Positions 23,788-32,805 of a stretch of DNA of 64,000 bases are shown here, piece after piece. Position 1 is the first letter of the stretch. Each line of letters begins with the position of its first letter. The notes under the pieces are model-generated. The model was given only the letters and a program-made list of their open reading frames with translations. It ran no database searches and had not been told where the DNA came from. The DNA lies in the NCBI GenBank assembly GCA_964621265.1, contig CAZULQ010000002.1:62001-126000 (forward strand), written 5' to 3'. Source of the DNA: Porcipelethomonas sp964621265 (GTDB taxonomy: Bacteria; Bacillota; Clostridia; Oscillospirales; Ruminococcaceae). A program made the translations under genes and the position numbers.

Positions 23788-26310
23788 TTAGTCTCTGTAT
23801 TCTTCCATGATAAAGCCTTCGAGAATATCGCCTTCCTTGATATCAGCAAATCTCTCTAAGCTGATACCGCATTCATAGTTTGAAGCAACTTCCTTAACGT
23901 CGTCCTTGAAACGCTTGAGTGAGTCAATCTTATCCTCCGCAACAACAATACCGTCACGGACAACTCTGATTTCACATGCTCTTGTAATCTTACCGTCAAC
24001 GACATAAGAACCTGCAACAGCGCCAACGTTTGAAATCTTGTATACCTGTCTTACTTCAGCTCTGCCGAGAACAACCTCTCTGAACTTAGGTGCAAGCATA
24101 CCCTTCATAGCAGTTTCAATTTCTTCGATTGCGTCATAGATAATTCTGTAAAGTCTGATGTCAACGCCGTCTCTCTTTGCGTTTTCTTCAGCAACAGGGT
24201 CAGGTCTTACGTTAAAGCCTACAACGATAGCATTTGAAGCGGAAGCGAGCATGATATCACTTTCTGATACCGCACCAACACCGCCGTGGATAACCTTAAC
24301 TCTTACTTCTTCGTTAGAGAGCTTTTCAAGTGACTGCTTAACAGCTTCAACAGAACCCTGAACGTCAGCCTTTACAATGATAGGAAGTTCCTTGACTTCG
24401 CCCTGTGCAATCTGGCTGAAGAGGTTGTCAAGTGTAACTTTCTGGAATGACTTGAACTGTTCTTCCTTGGCTTCATGCTTTCTCTGTTCAACGAGTTCTC
24501 TTGCAAGTCTTTCGTCCTCAACAGCGTTGAATGTATCACCTGCGCTCGGAACTTCTGCAAGACCTGTGATTTCAACAGGAACTGACGGACCTGCTTCATC
24601 AATCTTCTTGCCCTTGTCGTTTGTCATAACTCTAACCTTGCCGACAGCAGTACCTGCGATAATAACATCACCTGTTCTGAGTGTACCGTTCTGTACGAGA
24701 AGTGTTGCAACAGGACCTCTGCCCTTGTCAAGTCTTGCTTCGATAACAGCACCCTTTGCAAGTCTGTCAGGATTAGCCTTGAGTTCCTTCATTTCAGCAA
24801 CGAGGAGTACGTTTTCAAGAAGCTCGTCAATATTGTCGCCTCGCTTTGCTGAAACAGGTACGCAGATAACATCGCCGCCCCATTCTTCAACAACAAGACC
24901 GTGTTCAGTAAGCTCCTGCTTAACTCTTTCAGGGTTAGCGCCTTCCTTATCCATCTTGTTTACAGCAACGATGATTGAAACGCCTGCCGCCTTGGCATGG
25001 TTGATTGATTCAACAGTCTGAGGCATGATACCGTCATCAGCCGCAACAACTAAGATTGCGATATCTGTGATATCAGCACCTCTTGCTCTCATTGATGTGA
25101 AAGCTTCGTGACCCGGAGTATCAAGGAATGTAATCATCTTATCCTGAACCTTAACCTGGTAAGCACCGATATGCTGAGTGATACCACCCGCTTCAGTTGA
25201 TGTTACATTTGCATGTCTGATTCTGTCGAGGAGTGATGTCTTACCGTGGTCAACGTGACCCATAACAACAACAACAGGGCTTCTTTCTTCTGTGTTGTTA
25301 TCGTCGTCATCACTGTTGTCGATAAGTCTTTCCTCGATTGTAACGATAACTTCCTTTTCAACCTTAGCGCCCATTTCGTCTGCTACGAGTGCCGCAGTAT
25401 CAAAGTCGATTACCTCATTGATTGTAGCCATAACGCCAAGACCCATAAGCTTCTTGATAACCTGAGTTGCAGTAGCCTTAAGTCTTGCAGCAAGCTCGCC
25501 GACTGTGATTTCGTCAGGGATTAAAACCTTGAGCTGCTGGTTTCTTGCCTTTTCAAGCTGGAGTCGGCGGAGTCTGTCCGCTTCTGTTTCCTTCTTGCTT
25601 GAATATTTATTCTTGTTTCTCTGAGCAGATTTCTGATTGATTTTCTGCTTTTTTGAGTAATTGTCCTTGTGCTTGCCGCCTGTCGGTGCAATCTGCTCAT
25701 AACGCTCGTTGTACTTGTCGAGGTTTACATAAGAACCTCTTGTGTCAACAGTTCTTCTGTTGTCAGATGGCTCTGTTGTAGTTGTTGTAGCAGACATTGT
25801 TCCGCCGAGCTTCTGCTTTTCGCCGTGCTTCTGGGCTTTGGCAGGCTGTTTTGCCTGTTTTTTGTCCTGCTTCGGCTTTTCAGCAGGCTTTTCTTCCTTT
25901 GGCTTTTCAGCAGCAGGCTCAGCCTTCTTTGGTTCTTCCTTAGGCTTTTCTGCCTTCGCTGTTTCCTTTACAGGCTTTTCCTCAGCCTTTTTAGGTTCAG
26001 CCTTCTTTTCAGCCTTTGGCTTTTCTTCCTTTTCAGCGTCAGCCTTCTTAGCCTTCGGAGCCGCCTTCTTCTTCGGCTTTTCTGTCTTTTCAGGCTCAGC
26101 AGGTGCTGTCTTTGCTTCAAAATAAGCGTCAAAGCTTTCAACCTGGTTATTCTGTGAATAATGCTCTAAAACATAATTCATTACATCATCGCTGAGAGCA
26201 GAAGTATTCTTTCTCTTTTCACCATCATAATTTTCAAGGAAATCTATAAGTTCCTGATTTTCAATTTTAAGATCCTTTGCAGCCTCTGCAAGCTTTATTT
26301 TTTTCGTCAT
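23788..26310 (-). CDS. infB: Translation initiation factor IF-2
   Basis: 840 residues. An N-terminal IF2_N domain (1-50) precedes a long Ala/Lys/Pro/Glu low-complexity linker (about 75-175), a second IF2_N domain near 270-320, and the G domain with GHVDHGKTS near 352, DTPGHEAF near 398 and NKMD near 455, followed by domains II-IV. Brings fMet-tRNA to the 30S subunit. The biased linker creates long antisense open frames that are not genes. GGGAGG lies 8 nt before the ATG. Confidence 0.97.
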   Translation of the reverse strand: MTKKIKLAEAAKDLKIENQELIDFLENYDGEKRKNTSALSDDVMNYVLEHYSQNNQVESFDAYFEAKTAPAEPEKTEKPKKKAAPKAKKADAEKEEKPKAEKKAEPKKAEEKPVKETAKAEKPKEEPKKAEPAAEKPKEEKPAEKPKQDKKQAKQPAKAQKHGEKQKLGGTMSATTTTTEPSDNRRTVDTRGSYVNLDKYNERYEQIAPTGGKHKDNYSKKQKINQKSAQRNKNKYSSKKETEADRLRRLQLEKARNQQLKVLIPDEITVGELAARLKATATQVIKKLMGLGVMATINEVIDFDTAALVADEMGAKVEKEVIVTIEERLIDNSDDDDNNTEERSPVVVVMGHVDHGKTSLLDRIRHANVTSTEAGGITQHIGAYQVKVQDKMITFLDTPGHEAFTSMRARGADITDIAILVVAADDGIMPQTVESINHAKAAGVSIIVAVNKMDKEGANPERVKQELTEHGLVVEEWGGDVICVPVSAKRGDNIDELLENVLLVAEMKELKANPDRLAKGAVIEARLDKGRGPVATLLVQNGTLRTGDVIIAGTAVGKVRVMTNDKGKKIDEAGPSVPVEITGLAEVPSAGDTFNAVEDERLARELVEQRKHEAKEEQFKSFQKVTLDNLFSQIAQGEVKELPIIVKADVQGSVEAVKQSLEKLSNEEVRVKVIHGGVGAVSESDIMLASASNAIVVGFNVRPDPVAEENAKRDGVDIRLYRIIYDAIEEIETAMKGMLAPKFREVVLGRAEVRQVYKISNVGAVAGSYVVDGKITRACEIRVVRDGIVVAEDKIDSLKRFKDDVKEVASNYECGISLERFADIKEGDILEGFIMEEYRD

Positions 26311-26371
26311 AGGCGAAACCTCCCGTGTGTTTCTGAATATTTAATGCAAAATCTATATAAACGCAAGCTTG

Positions 26372-26734
26372 TCACTTACTGTTATTTCCGTCAGGCTTAC
26401 TTTTCTTTCTCGGGGTTCTCGGTCTTGTAACAACGCCGAGTGTGCGTATCCTGTTTGCAAAGCCGAAGTCACAGACACCTGCAACAACAACTTCCTTTCC
26501 CGCAATGTCAAACATATCTATGGAGCTGAGGTCCAGTGCAACAATGTCAACCTTGGCATTATTGCAGAAAAACTTAACTTCCTTAAGAGTTTTCTGGGAA
26601 ATATCCTCTGTTACAATAACGCATGAAACATACCCCTCAAAAACAGCGTCCTTAACGGCATCAAAACCCGAAACAATCTTTCCAGCCTTACGGCATATTG
26701 AAAGCAGGTTAATTATTTTCTGCTGTGAGTTCAT
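26372..26734 (-). CDS. ylxQ: L7Ae-family RNA-binding protein YlxQ
   Basis: 120 residues. L7Ae/L30e fold: LLSICRKAGKIVSGFDAV at residues 10-27, VIVTEDISQKTLKEV in the middle, ending with a basic Lys/Arg tail. A K-turn-binding protein in the nusA operon, non-essential in Bacillus. It overlaps ylxR by 26 bp; GAGGTGA precedes the start. Confidence 0.9.
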   Translation of the reverse strand: MNSQQKIINLLSICRKAGKIVSGFDAVKDAVFEGYVSCVIVTEDISQKTLKEVKFFCNNAKVDIVALDLSSIDMFDIAGKEVVVAGVCDFGFANRIRTLGVVTRPRTPRKKSKPDGNNSK

Positions 26735-26981
26735 TCTTCATCACCTCATAAACTGAGTCGTCAATTCTGCATGACAGCGATTTTTCAAAACGTCTTGCTT
26801 TTCTTGCCTTTTCAAAGCACTCCATACTTTTGCATATGTAAGCGCCTCTTCCCGATTTTTTACCGCTGAAATCAAGTGAAATTTCGTCTTCCGGCGACTT
26901 GACAACTCTTATCATTGCGCGTTTATCCTTCATTTCATTACAGCCTAAACACATTCGCATGGGCACTTTCCTGACTTTCAT
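26709..26981 (-). CDS. ylxR: YlxR/RnpM RNA-binding protein
   Basis: 90 residues. Family motifs RMCLGCNEMKDKRAMIRVV and the GRGAYIC strand. YlxR was recently shown in Bacillus to modulate RNase P (RnpM). The G-run ends right at the first ATG (26987), so ATG 26981 (6 nt spacing) is the likely start. Between nusA and ylxQ as in most Firmicutes. Confidence 0.92.
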   Translation of the reverse strand: MKVRKVPMRMCLGCNEMKDKRAMIRVVKSPEDEISLDFSGKKSGRGAYICKSMECFEKARKARRFEKSLSCRIDDSVYEVMKNELTAENN

Positions 26982-27002
26982 GACCATCCCCCCCGATTTA
27001 TG

Positions 27003-28109
27003 TTATTCGACTGTCTCTTCTTCGGTTTCTGCCTTTTCGGCATTTGCCTCTTCAAGACCCTTTATCGGAATTTCAAATTCAGGCTTGATATCAATCTTGA
27101 AGCCTGTGAGCTTTGCCGCAAGCTTTGCATTCTGTCCTCTGTTGCCAATTGCAAGTGAAAGCTGGTCGTTAGGAACGATAACTCTGCATTCCTTTGCCTC
27201 ACCCTCTTCAACAGTAACGCTCAGAACCTTTGCCGGTGCGAGTGCCTTTGCGATGAATTCCTCGGCATTTTCGCTGTAATTGATAATATCAATCTTTTCG
27301 CCGTTAAGCTCATCAACGATTGCCTGGATTCTTGAACGCTTAGGACCGATACATGCGCCCACAGCATCAACGTTTTCATCCTTTGACCATACAGCAACCT
27401 TTGTTCTTGCGCCTGCTTCTCTTGAAATTGACTTGATTTCCACAATTCCGTCATAAATTTCAGGTACTTCAAGCTCGAAAAGACGCTTTACAAGGTCTCT
27501 GTGTGCTCTTGAAATCTTGATGATAGGCTTCTTTGACTTGTTTACAATGCCTGTAACATAAATCTTTACCTGGTCGCCTTCCTTAAGGCGTTCGCCAGGA
27601 ATCTGTTCATTTCTGAAAAGATAAAGCTCTGTCTTGTCGTATACTACTGTAACAGTACCGCTGCCGGGTTCAACCTGTGAAACCTTTGCTGTGATACATT
27701 CATTTTCCTTGTCCTGGAACTGATTTAAAATATTCTCTCTGTTGATTTCTCTTAAATCACCCTTGATTGACTGCTTTGCAGACTGTGCCGCTGCTCTGCC
27801 AAACTTTGCAGCGTCAAGCGGATATTCAACTGTTCCGCCGAGATAGCAGTCAGGGTCAATTGTCTTTGCTTCGTCAATGTTGATTTCGTTGTAGTCAATA
27901 GGTTCATCGTCAACAACTGTCTTTATAAGGAACATTTCAAGCTTTTTTGTTGCAGGGTCAATATCAACTCTGATGTTGTCCTCGCAGTCAGGATAAGCCT
28001 TTCTTATTGCCTTTAAAAGCGCTGATTTCACCTTTTCCACAAGAATTTCCGTGTCAACACTGTTTTCGTCACCAAGAAGCGAAAGTGCTTCAAAAAAACC
28101 GTTGTTCAT
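27003..28109 (-). CDS. nusA: Transcription termination/antitermination factor NusA
   Basis: 368 residues: N-terminal polymerase-binding domain (1-130), S1 domain (about 135-200), then two KH domains (about 205-345) with GACIGPKRSRIQAIV and SLAIGNRGQNAKLAAKLTG. It lacks the C-terminal acidic repeats of E. coli NusA, as usual in Firmicutes. Controls pausing, termination and antitermination. Confidence 0.96.
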   Translation of the reverse strand: MNNGFFEALSLLGDENSVDTEILVEKVKSALLKAIRKAYPDCEDNIRVDIDPATKKLEMFLIKTVVDDEPIDYNEINIDEAKTIDPDCYLGGTVEYPLDAAKFGRAAAQSAKQSIKGDLREINRENILNQFQDKENECITAKVSQVEPGSGTVTVVYDKTELYLFRNEQIPGERLKEGDQVKIYVTGIVNKSKKPIIKISRAHRDLVKRLFELEVPEIYDGIVEIKSISREAGARTKVAVWSKDENVDAVGACIGPKRSRIQAIVDELNGEKIDIINYSENAEEFIAKALAPAKVLSVTVEEGEAKECRVIVPNDQLSLAIGNRGQNAKLAAKLTGFKIDIKPEFEIPIKGLEEANAEKAETEEETVE

Positions 28110-28142
28110 TTTTCTAAACTCCTCCGTTTATTTATATTTGTA

Positions 28143-28643
28143 TTATAATTCTTCAAAATCTTCAAAAAGCTTTATATGTGCTATCTCCGAAAGCATAAGC
28201 TCTGCATAAACTTCTTCCTCGTCCTCTGTTTCGGGCGGGAATGCGATTGTCACCTTTTCCTTGTCGTATCCGCCAAGAAGTCCGATGATTTCCTTTTCGC
28301 CGTTAAAGTCTCTTATAGCTCTCACTCTCACAGGCGCTCCGATACTCGCTTCAAAATGAGCCTCTCTTATAAGCTCACGCTCAAGTCCCGCAGAACCCAC
28401 TTCAAGAATATAGCTCTGCGAAATCGGGTCTGCCTCATCAAGCAGCTTGTTTACAGGTCTTGTAAGGTTTTCGCAGTCGGTGATGCTCACACCGCCCTCC
28501 TTGTCAATGAAAACCCTCAGATACCAGCCGGCACCTTCCTTTTCAAATCTGACATCCCAGATTTTAAGCCCCAGTGAGTCAGCTTCGTCTTTAACAAGAT
28601 TAAAGACTGTCTGTTCGGTTGAACCGAATTTTTTAATCTTCAT
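28143..28643 (-). CDS. rimP: Ribosome maturation factor RimP
   Basis: 166 residues, N-terminal alpha/beta domain with LRVFIDKEGGVSITDCE near residue 55 and YILEVGSAGLER near 95, then the C-terminal Sm-like domain. Acts on 30S assembly. First gene of the rimP-nusA-infB operon; preceded by a promoter and a terminator-like leader hairpin. Confidence 0.95.
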   Translation of the reverse strand: MKIKKFGSTEQTVFNLVKDEADSLGLKIWDVRFEKEGAGWYLRVFIDKEGGVSITDCENLTRPVNKLLDEADPISQSYILEVGSAGLERELIREAHFEASIGAPVRVRAIRDFNGEKEIIGLLGGYDKEKVTIAFPPETEDEEEVYAELMLSEIAHIKLFEDFEEL

Positions 28644-28674
28644 AATTTTGCTCTCCTGAATCCATGCAACAAGA

Positions 28675-28696
28675 AAGACCGGAAAAATCCGGTCTT
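28675..28696 (-). terminator. Terminator-like hairpin in rimP leader
   Basis: 9-bp stem AAGACCGGA/TCCGGTCTT with a 4-nt loop; the minus-strand 3' side continues TTTCTTGTT. It can end the dockerin transcript, but a strong promoter (28752-28724) lies upstream of it, so it also sits within the rimP leader and may attenuate the operon. Confidence 0.7.
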
Positions 28697-28723
28697 GAGT
28701 TTACATTATACATACTATTATGT

Positions 28724-28752
28724 ATTATACCACATTATACCCGGAAAATCAA
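28724..28752 (-). promoter_or_regulatory. Promoter of rimP-nusA-infB operon
   Basis: Minus strand TTGATT (28752-28747), 17-nt spacer, TATAAT (28729-28724); start about 28717, 75 nt before rimP. Additional TATAAT copies nearby could provide alternative starts. Confidence 0.7.
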
Positions 28753-28795
28753 GTGATTTTTAAAATTATTTTCAGATTTACACGTTTTCTACGTT

Positions 28796-29227
28796 TCAGG
28801 CACCGAGTATCTTCTGCCATCTTTCGTCATGATTTCCTGAGGTTATAAGGTATTTTGCAATGTTCACAGCGTCATAAAGGTCGACTTTGCCGCTGAGATT
28901 GGTATCAGCCCAGTAAAAGCCCGCGGATTCCTCAAAATCCTCACCGCTCTTCCCGATAAGATATCCCGAGATTTTAACTGCGTCGTAAAGACTGATATTA
29001 CCGCTTTCATCAGCGTCGCCCCTCAGTCCGACACCTACAGGAACAACCGAGACCGTTTTTCCGCCGGCTGTTATATTAACTGTATACGGAGTTGTTTCGT
29101 CGTTTATAAGACCGCTTTCACCCGCACTGAAATCAGTAAGGGAAAAGACATCAAGTCCGTACATCGCTATGGCAGCGGCAGCAGATGCCGTACACAAAAC
29201 TGATTTTATTACTTTATTATGCTTCAT
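28796..29227 (-). CDS. Small secreted dockerin type I protein
   Basis: 143 residues. A signal peptide (about 1-30, ending after a hydrophobic run rich in Ala) is followed by about 45 residues with a short beta-rich stretch (TPYTVNITAGGKTVSVV) and then a type I dockerin (about 68-135) with two calcium loops, GDADESGNISLYDAV and ADTNLSGKVDLYDAV. Dockerins bind cohesins on cellulosomal scaffolds. There is no catalytic domain, so this may be a short structural or adaptor subunit. Own promoter; GGGAGG before the ATG. Confidence 0.88.
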   Translation of the reverse strand: MKHNKVIKSVLCTASAAAAIAMYGLDVFSLTDFSAGESGLINDETTPYTVNITAGGKTVSVVPVGVGLRGDADESGNISLYDAVKISGYLIGKSGEDFEESAGFYWADTNLSGKVDLYDAVNIAKYLITSGNHDERWQKILGA

Positions 29228-29260
29228 CTGAACCGCCTCCCTTTCAATTACTATACTAAT

Positions 29261-29289
29261 ATTTTAACATTATATACTTACAATGTCAA
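29261..29289 (-). promoter_or_regulatory. Promoter of small dockerin gene
   Basis: Minus strand TTGACA (29289-29284), 17-nt spacer, TAAAAT (29266-29261). Confidence 0.7.
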
Positions 29290-29436
29290 TCCCGTTAGAA
29301 AAATACCTATTAAATAGTGTTATATTTCACAAAAAAATCGTCACACCAACCATCTTCATATGCTCTATAATAACATTATTTGGTCAAAAGCACAAAAAAC
29401 GCAACAAAAATGATTCGTTTTGTCATATCTTTATTC
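29290..29436. other. AT-rich intergenic stretch between divergent promoters
   Basis: No coding frame. Contains the short inverted repeat ACAAAA/TTTTGT (29404-29423) just upstream of the solute-binding-protein promoter, a possible regulator site; nothing else is apparent. Confidence 0.3.
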
Positions 29437-29465
29437 TTGACATTATTATGTAAATCCTATATAAT
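29437..29465 (+). promoter_or_regulatory. Consensus promoter of solute-binding lipoprotein
   Basis: TTGACA (29437-29442), 17-nt spacer, TATAAT (29460-29465). Confidence 0.9.
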
Positions 29466-29544
29466 TATTATGACAGAAAGTATACACAGGTATTCTTGTT
29501 GCTTTTTCTGAAAGATTATTATTTCCAAAAGGAGAATTGTTTTA

Positions 29545-30963
29545 ATGAAACTCAAAAGATTTCTTGCAGCTTTAGCAGCTGTAACAATGCTTGCTGCTCC
29601 CCTCACAGCCTGCGACGAAGAAACAACTGAAAGCACTGCTGATTCAGTTGAAAGAACAAAATCCGAAGACGAAGTCAAGGTTGACACATCAGGTGCAAAT
29701 GATTACTTCGCAAACGACCCTGACATCAGCGGCCAGACAATTCAGTGGCTCTGCTACTACGACTTAAATCCACAGGGCAATGACGACCGTTCAAACGCTC
29801 TTGCACTCTTTGAAGATGAACGCGGCGGTAAGATTGAATGGATTTCAACAACTTACGAAACAATGTTCGACGACCTCGCAAACAGACTCTTAAGCGGCGA
29901 CCCTGTTGACATGGTTCCTTATGAATGGGACGCAGTTCCTAACGGCGTTTACAAGAACCAGTATGAACCACTCGGCAACTACATTGATATGGACGACCCA
30001 CTCTGGGCAGACGTTAAGGGTCTTGCTGACAAGATGAAATACAAGGGTGAATACTACATCGTTCCATTCGGTCTTAAGGACCCTGTTTGTATCACATACA
30101 GCAGAACAATGATGGAAGATGAAGGTCTTGACGATCCATATGAACTCTACCTCGAAGGCAAGTGGGACTGGGATGCATTCATGGACATGATGAAGACATT
30201 CGTAAACAACGCTGACGACGGCGACACAAGATACGGCTGTACAGGCTGGATGGGTCCTGCACTTTTACAGTCATCAGGCGACACTGTTGTTACATATGAC
30301 GGAACAAAGTTCGCAAACAACATCATGAGCCCTAAGATTGAACAGGCTGAGCTTATGATTGAAGAAATTGCCAACTCAAATCTTTACGATACTGCATGGC
30401 ACAGCTACTTCCCAGATGACGGTTCATCACTCTTCTATGCAATGGCTCCTTGGGCACTTTCAGAATCAAACGGCAAGAACCCTGACAGCGACATCTTTAT
30501 CGTTCCATTCCCTAAGATGCCTGGAACAGATGAATACTACCTCTGCTGCTCATTTGCCGCAAACATGCTCGTTAAGAACTCAGACAAGGGCGATGCAGTT
30601 GCTCAGTACGTAAAGTGCGAAAGAATCGCAGCTACTGACCCTGCATATACAGAAGCAGCCAAGGAAAAGGCTCTTATCCCGACTGTTAACGCAAGCGGCG
30701 AAAAGACAAAGTATCTCACAGCTGAACAGTATGACGTTCTTCAGGAATACCAGAACCCTGAAAACGTAACACCTGTATTCGACTTCGGTAACGGTATGGG
30801 TACAAGAATGACAAGCGAAACATACGACTACAACACAAGAGGCGTTATGAAGAACCTTCAGGATGCTCTCATCACAAAGTATGAAGGTTCACCTTCAACA
30901 TGGGCAGAACTCCGTGACGCATGGAAGGCTGTTATTGACGAAGAAATCGCTAAGTTCAACTAA
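29545..30963 (+). CDS. ABC extracellular solute-binding lipoprotein (family 1, sugar type)
   Basis: 472 residues. Lipoprotein signal peptide with lipobox LTAC (Cys about residue 23), an acidic Thr/Ser/Glu linker to about 55, then a two-lobe family 1 solute-binding domain. It starts with IQWLCYYDLNPQ and has many Trp/Tyr residues expected in an oligosaccharide pocket. No permease or ATPase genes are adjacent, so it must work with a transporter encoded elsewhere. Codon choice is strongly biased (AAG, CTC, ATC), as in highly expressed genes, and the promoter is a perfect consensus. AAAGGAG before the ATG. Confidence 0.9.
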   Translation: MKLKRFLAALAAVTMLAAPLTACDEETTESTADSVERTKSEDEVKVDTSGANDYFANDPDISGQTIQWLCYYDLNPQGNDDRSNALALFEDERGGKIEWISTTYETMFDDLANRLLSGDPVDMVPYEWDAVPNGVYKNQYEPLGNYIDMDDPLWADVKGLADKMKYKGEYYIVPFGLKDPVCITYSRTMMEDEGLDDPYELYLEGKWDWDAFMDMMKTFVNNADDGDTRYGCTGWMGPALLQSSGDTVVTYDGTKFANNIMSPKIEQAELMIEEIANSNLYDTAWHSYFPDDGSSLFYAMAPWALSESNGKNPDSDIFIVPFPKMPGTDEYYLCCSFAANMLVKNSDKGDAVAQYVKCERIAATDPAYTEAAKEKALIPTVNASGEKTKYLTAEQYDVLQEYQNPENVTPVFDFGNGMGTRMTSETYDYNTRGVMKNLQDALITKYEGSPSTWAELRDAWKAVIDEEIAKFN

Positions 30964-30975
30964 TTTTTCAGAAAT

Positions 30976-31008
30976 AAAGGGGATTTGCAGTCTGCAGGTC
31001 CTCTTTTT
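30976..31008 (+). terminator. Terminator after solute-binding protein gene
   Basis: Stem AAAGGGGA / TCCTCTTT (one G-U), with inner GCAG/CTGC, then TTTTT; ends the preceding gene and lies just before the next ribosome site. Confidence 0.8.
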
Positions 31009-31027
31009 GCTTTAAGGAGGCTTGGAA

Positions 31028-31378
31028 ATGCTGTATATTAACTATCCGAAATGCACAACATGTCAAAGGGCAAGAAAATGGCTCGACAGTCACAACATAA
31101 GCTATGATGACAGACACATAAAAGAACAGAATCCGACCCTTGAGGAACTGACAGAATGGTACAGGGCAAGCGGTCTGCCGCTGAAAAAATTCTTCAATAC
31201 AAGCGGCATGCTTTACCGTGAACTGGGACTCAAGGACAAGCTGGCTTCTATGTCCGAAGAAGAACAGCTTGAACTTCTGGCGGGTGACGGAATGCTTGTA
31301 AAGCGTCCGCTTGTAATAAAAAGCGACATGGTTCTCATAGGCTTCAAGGAAAAGGAATGGGAAGAAAAGCTTCTTTAA
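31028..31378 (+). CDS. Spx/ArsC-family thioredoxin-fold protein
   Basis: 116 residues from ATG 31028 (AAGGAGG upstream; TTG at 31022 is less well placed). Thioredoxin-like ArsC fold with CxxC (KCTTCQRA, Cys 9 and 12), and RPLVI near residue 96 (cis-Pro region). Known members are arsenate reductases, Spx and YffB-type proteins. The CxxC is Spx-like, but the lack of other Spx-specific features leaves the role open: either thiol reductase or RNA-polymerase-binding stress regulator. Sixteen bp upstream of the pdp gene, probably co-transcribed. Confidence 0.82.
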   Translation: MLYINYPKCTTCQRARKWLDSHNISYDDRHIKEQNPTLEELTEWYRASGLPLKKFFNTSGMLYRELGLKDKLASMSEEEQLELLAGDGMLVKRPLVIKSDMVLIGFKEKEWEEKLL

Positions 31379-31394
31379 AAAGGAGGTAGATTTC

Positions 31395-32693
31395 ATGAAT
31401 GTATGCGATATCATCAATAAAACAAAACACGGACAGACTCTTTCATACGATGAAATAAAATGGCTGATTGACAGCTATGTTTCAGGCGAAATCCCCGATT
31501 ATCAGATTTCAGCATGGCTTATGGCTGTATACTTCAATCCGCTGTCGGTTGAAGAGACAAAAAATCTCACGCTTATAATGCGTGATTCGGGCGATGTTGC
31601 AGACCTTTGCACAGTAGACGGCGTTACTGTCGACAAGCACAGCACAGGCGGTATCGGCGACAAGACAACTCTTGTTATTGCACCTGTCTGCGCCGCATGC
31701 GGAATTAAAGTACCGAAAATGTCGGGGAGAGGCCTCGGATTTACTGGCGGTACAATCGACAAGCTTGAAAGCATTCCCGGATTTAATGTGTCGATTAATT
31801 TTGAAAAGTATGTCGGAAACATAAACACCGTCGGAGCTTCGGTTATATCACAGAGCGGAAATTTAGTGCCCGCCGACAAAAAGCTTTACGCCCTGCGTGA
31901 CGTTACGGCAACAGTTGACAGCATTCCGCTTATTTGCTCCAGCATCATGAGCAAAAAGCTTGCAACAGGCTCGGACTGCATTCTTCTCGACGTCAAGACC
32001 GGAAGCGGAGCGTTCATGAAAAATGCTGAGGACGCAAAAAAACTCGCCGAGCTTATGGTTGAAGTCGGAAACGAAGCAGGAAAGAAGTGCAGAGCGATTA
32101 TAACGGATATGAATCAGCCGCTCGGAAAGGTGGCAGGAAATGCACTTGAAGTAATCGAGGCAACGGAAGTGCTAAAGGGAAATGAAAAAGGCAGACTTTA
32201 CGACCTCTGCATGACCCTTTCTGCACACATGCTTGAGCTTGCAGGCAGGGGCAGTATTGATGAATGCAGAAAAATGGCTGAGGAGGCTGTCGGAAACGGC
32301 TCAGCACTTGGCAAATTCCGTGATATGATTACTGCACAGGGCGGCAACGCAGACTTTATTGATGATTATTCATTATTGCCGACAGCTTCGCATAAGCTTG
32401 AAATATACGCTGAAAAGGGCGGCTTTATATCCGAAATAAACTGCGAGGGAATCGGAAACACCGCTCTTAAAACAGGTGCGGGACGTGCAAAAAAAGAGGA
32501 CGGAATCGACCACGGCGCAGGCGTTATCATGAACTGCGAAATCGGAAAGGCTGTTGCAGAGGGAGACCTGCTTATGACGCTTTACTCAAACAGCGAAAAT
32601 ATGCTTGAAGCCGCCGCAGAAACAGCACGCAAAACTGTTATAATTTCCAAGGAAAAGCCACAGACCCCTCCGCTTGTTTATAATATCATATAA
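31395..32693 (+). CDS. pdp: Pyrimidine-nucleoside phosphorylase
   Basis: 432 residues. Type III thymidine/pyrimidine phosphorylase family: DKHSTGGIGDKTTL near residue 80 (phosphate-binding), KMSGRGLGFTGGTIDKLESI near 105-125 and the TGSGAFMK Gly/Ser stretch near 200. Splits uridine and thymidine with phosphate. With deoD at 4 kb this gives both halves of nucleoside salvage. AAGGAGG precedes the ATG. Confidence 0.95.
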   Translation: MNVCDIINKTKHGQTLSYDEIKWLIDSYVSGEIPDYQISAWLMAVYFNPLSVEETKNLTLIMRDSGDVADLCTVDGVTVDKHSTGGIGDKTTLVIAPVCAACGIKVPKMSGRGLGFTGGTIDKLESIPGFNVSINFEKYVGNINTVGASVISQSGNLVPADKKLYALRDVTATVDSIPLICSSIMSKKLATGSDCILLDVKTGSGAFMKNAEDAKKLAELMVEVGNEAGKKCRAIITDMNQPLGKVAGNALEVIEATEVLKGNEKGRLYDLCMTLSAHMLELAGRGSIDECRKMAEEAVGNGSALGKFRDMITAQGGNADFIDDYSLLPTASHKLEIYAEKGGFISEINCEGIGNTALKTGAGRAKKEDGIDHGAGVIMNCEIGKAVAEGDLLMTLYSNSENMLEAAAETARKTVIISKEKPQTPPLVYNII

Positions 32694-32720
32694 AACGATA
32701 ACTTTTTTGAGCCGGGACTA

Positions 32721-32749
32721 TTGACATATCCTGAAAAAAAGTATAAAAT
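32721..32749 (+). promoter_or_regulatory. Promoter of zinc-ribbon/Gln-repeat gene
   Basis: TTGACA (32721-32726), 17-nt spacer, TAAAAT (32744-32749). Confidence 0.75.
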
Positions 32750-32805
32750 TAAGCTATATGTTTGTTTAATATAAAAATACAATTAATCATAAAGGAGAAA
32801 ATCAG

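Noticed and set aside
25669..26157. Long open frames on the plus strand opposite infB
   Set aside because: They mirror the Lys/Ala/Glu/Pro low-complexity linker of IF-2 and give Leu/Phe/Ser-rich nonsense without ribosome sites.
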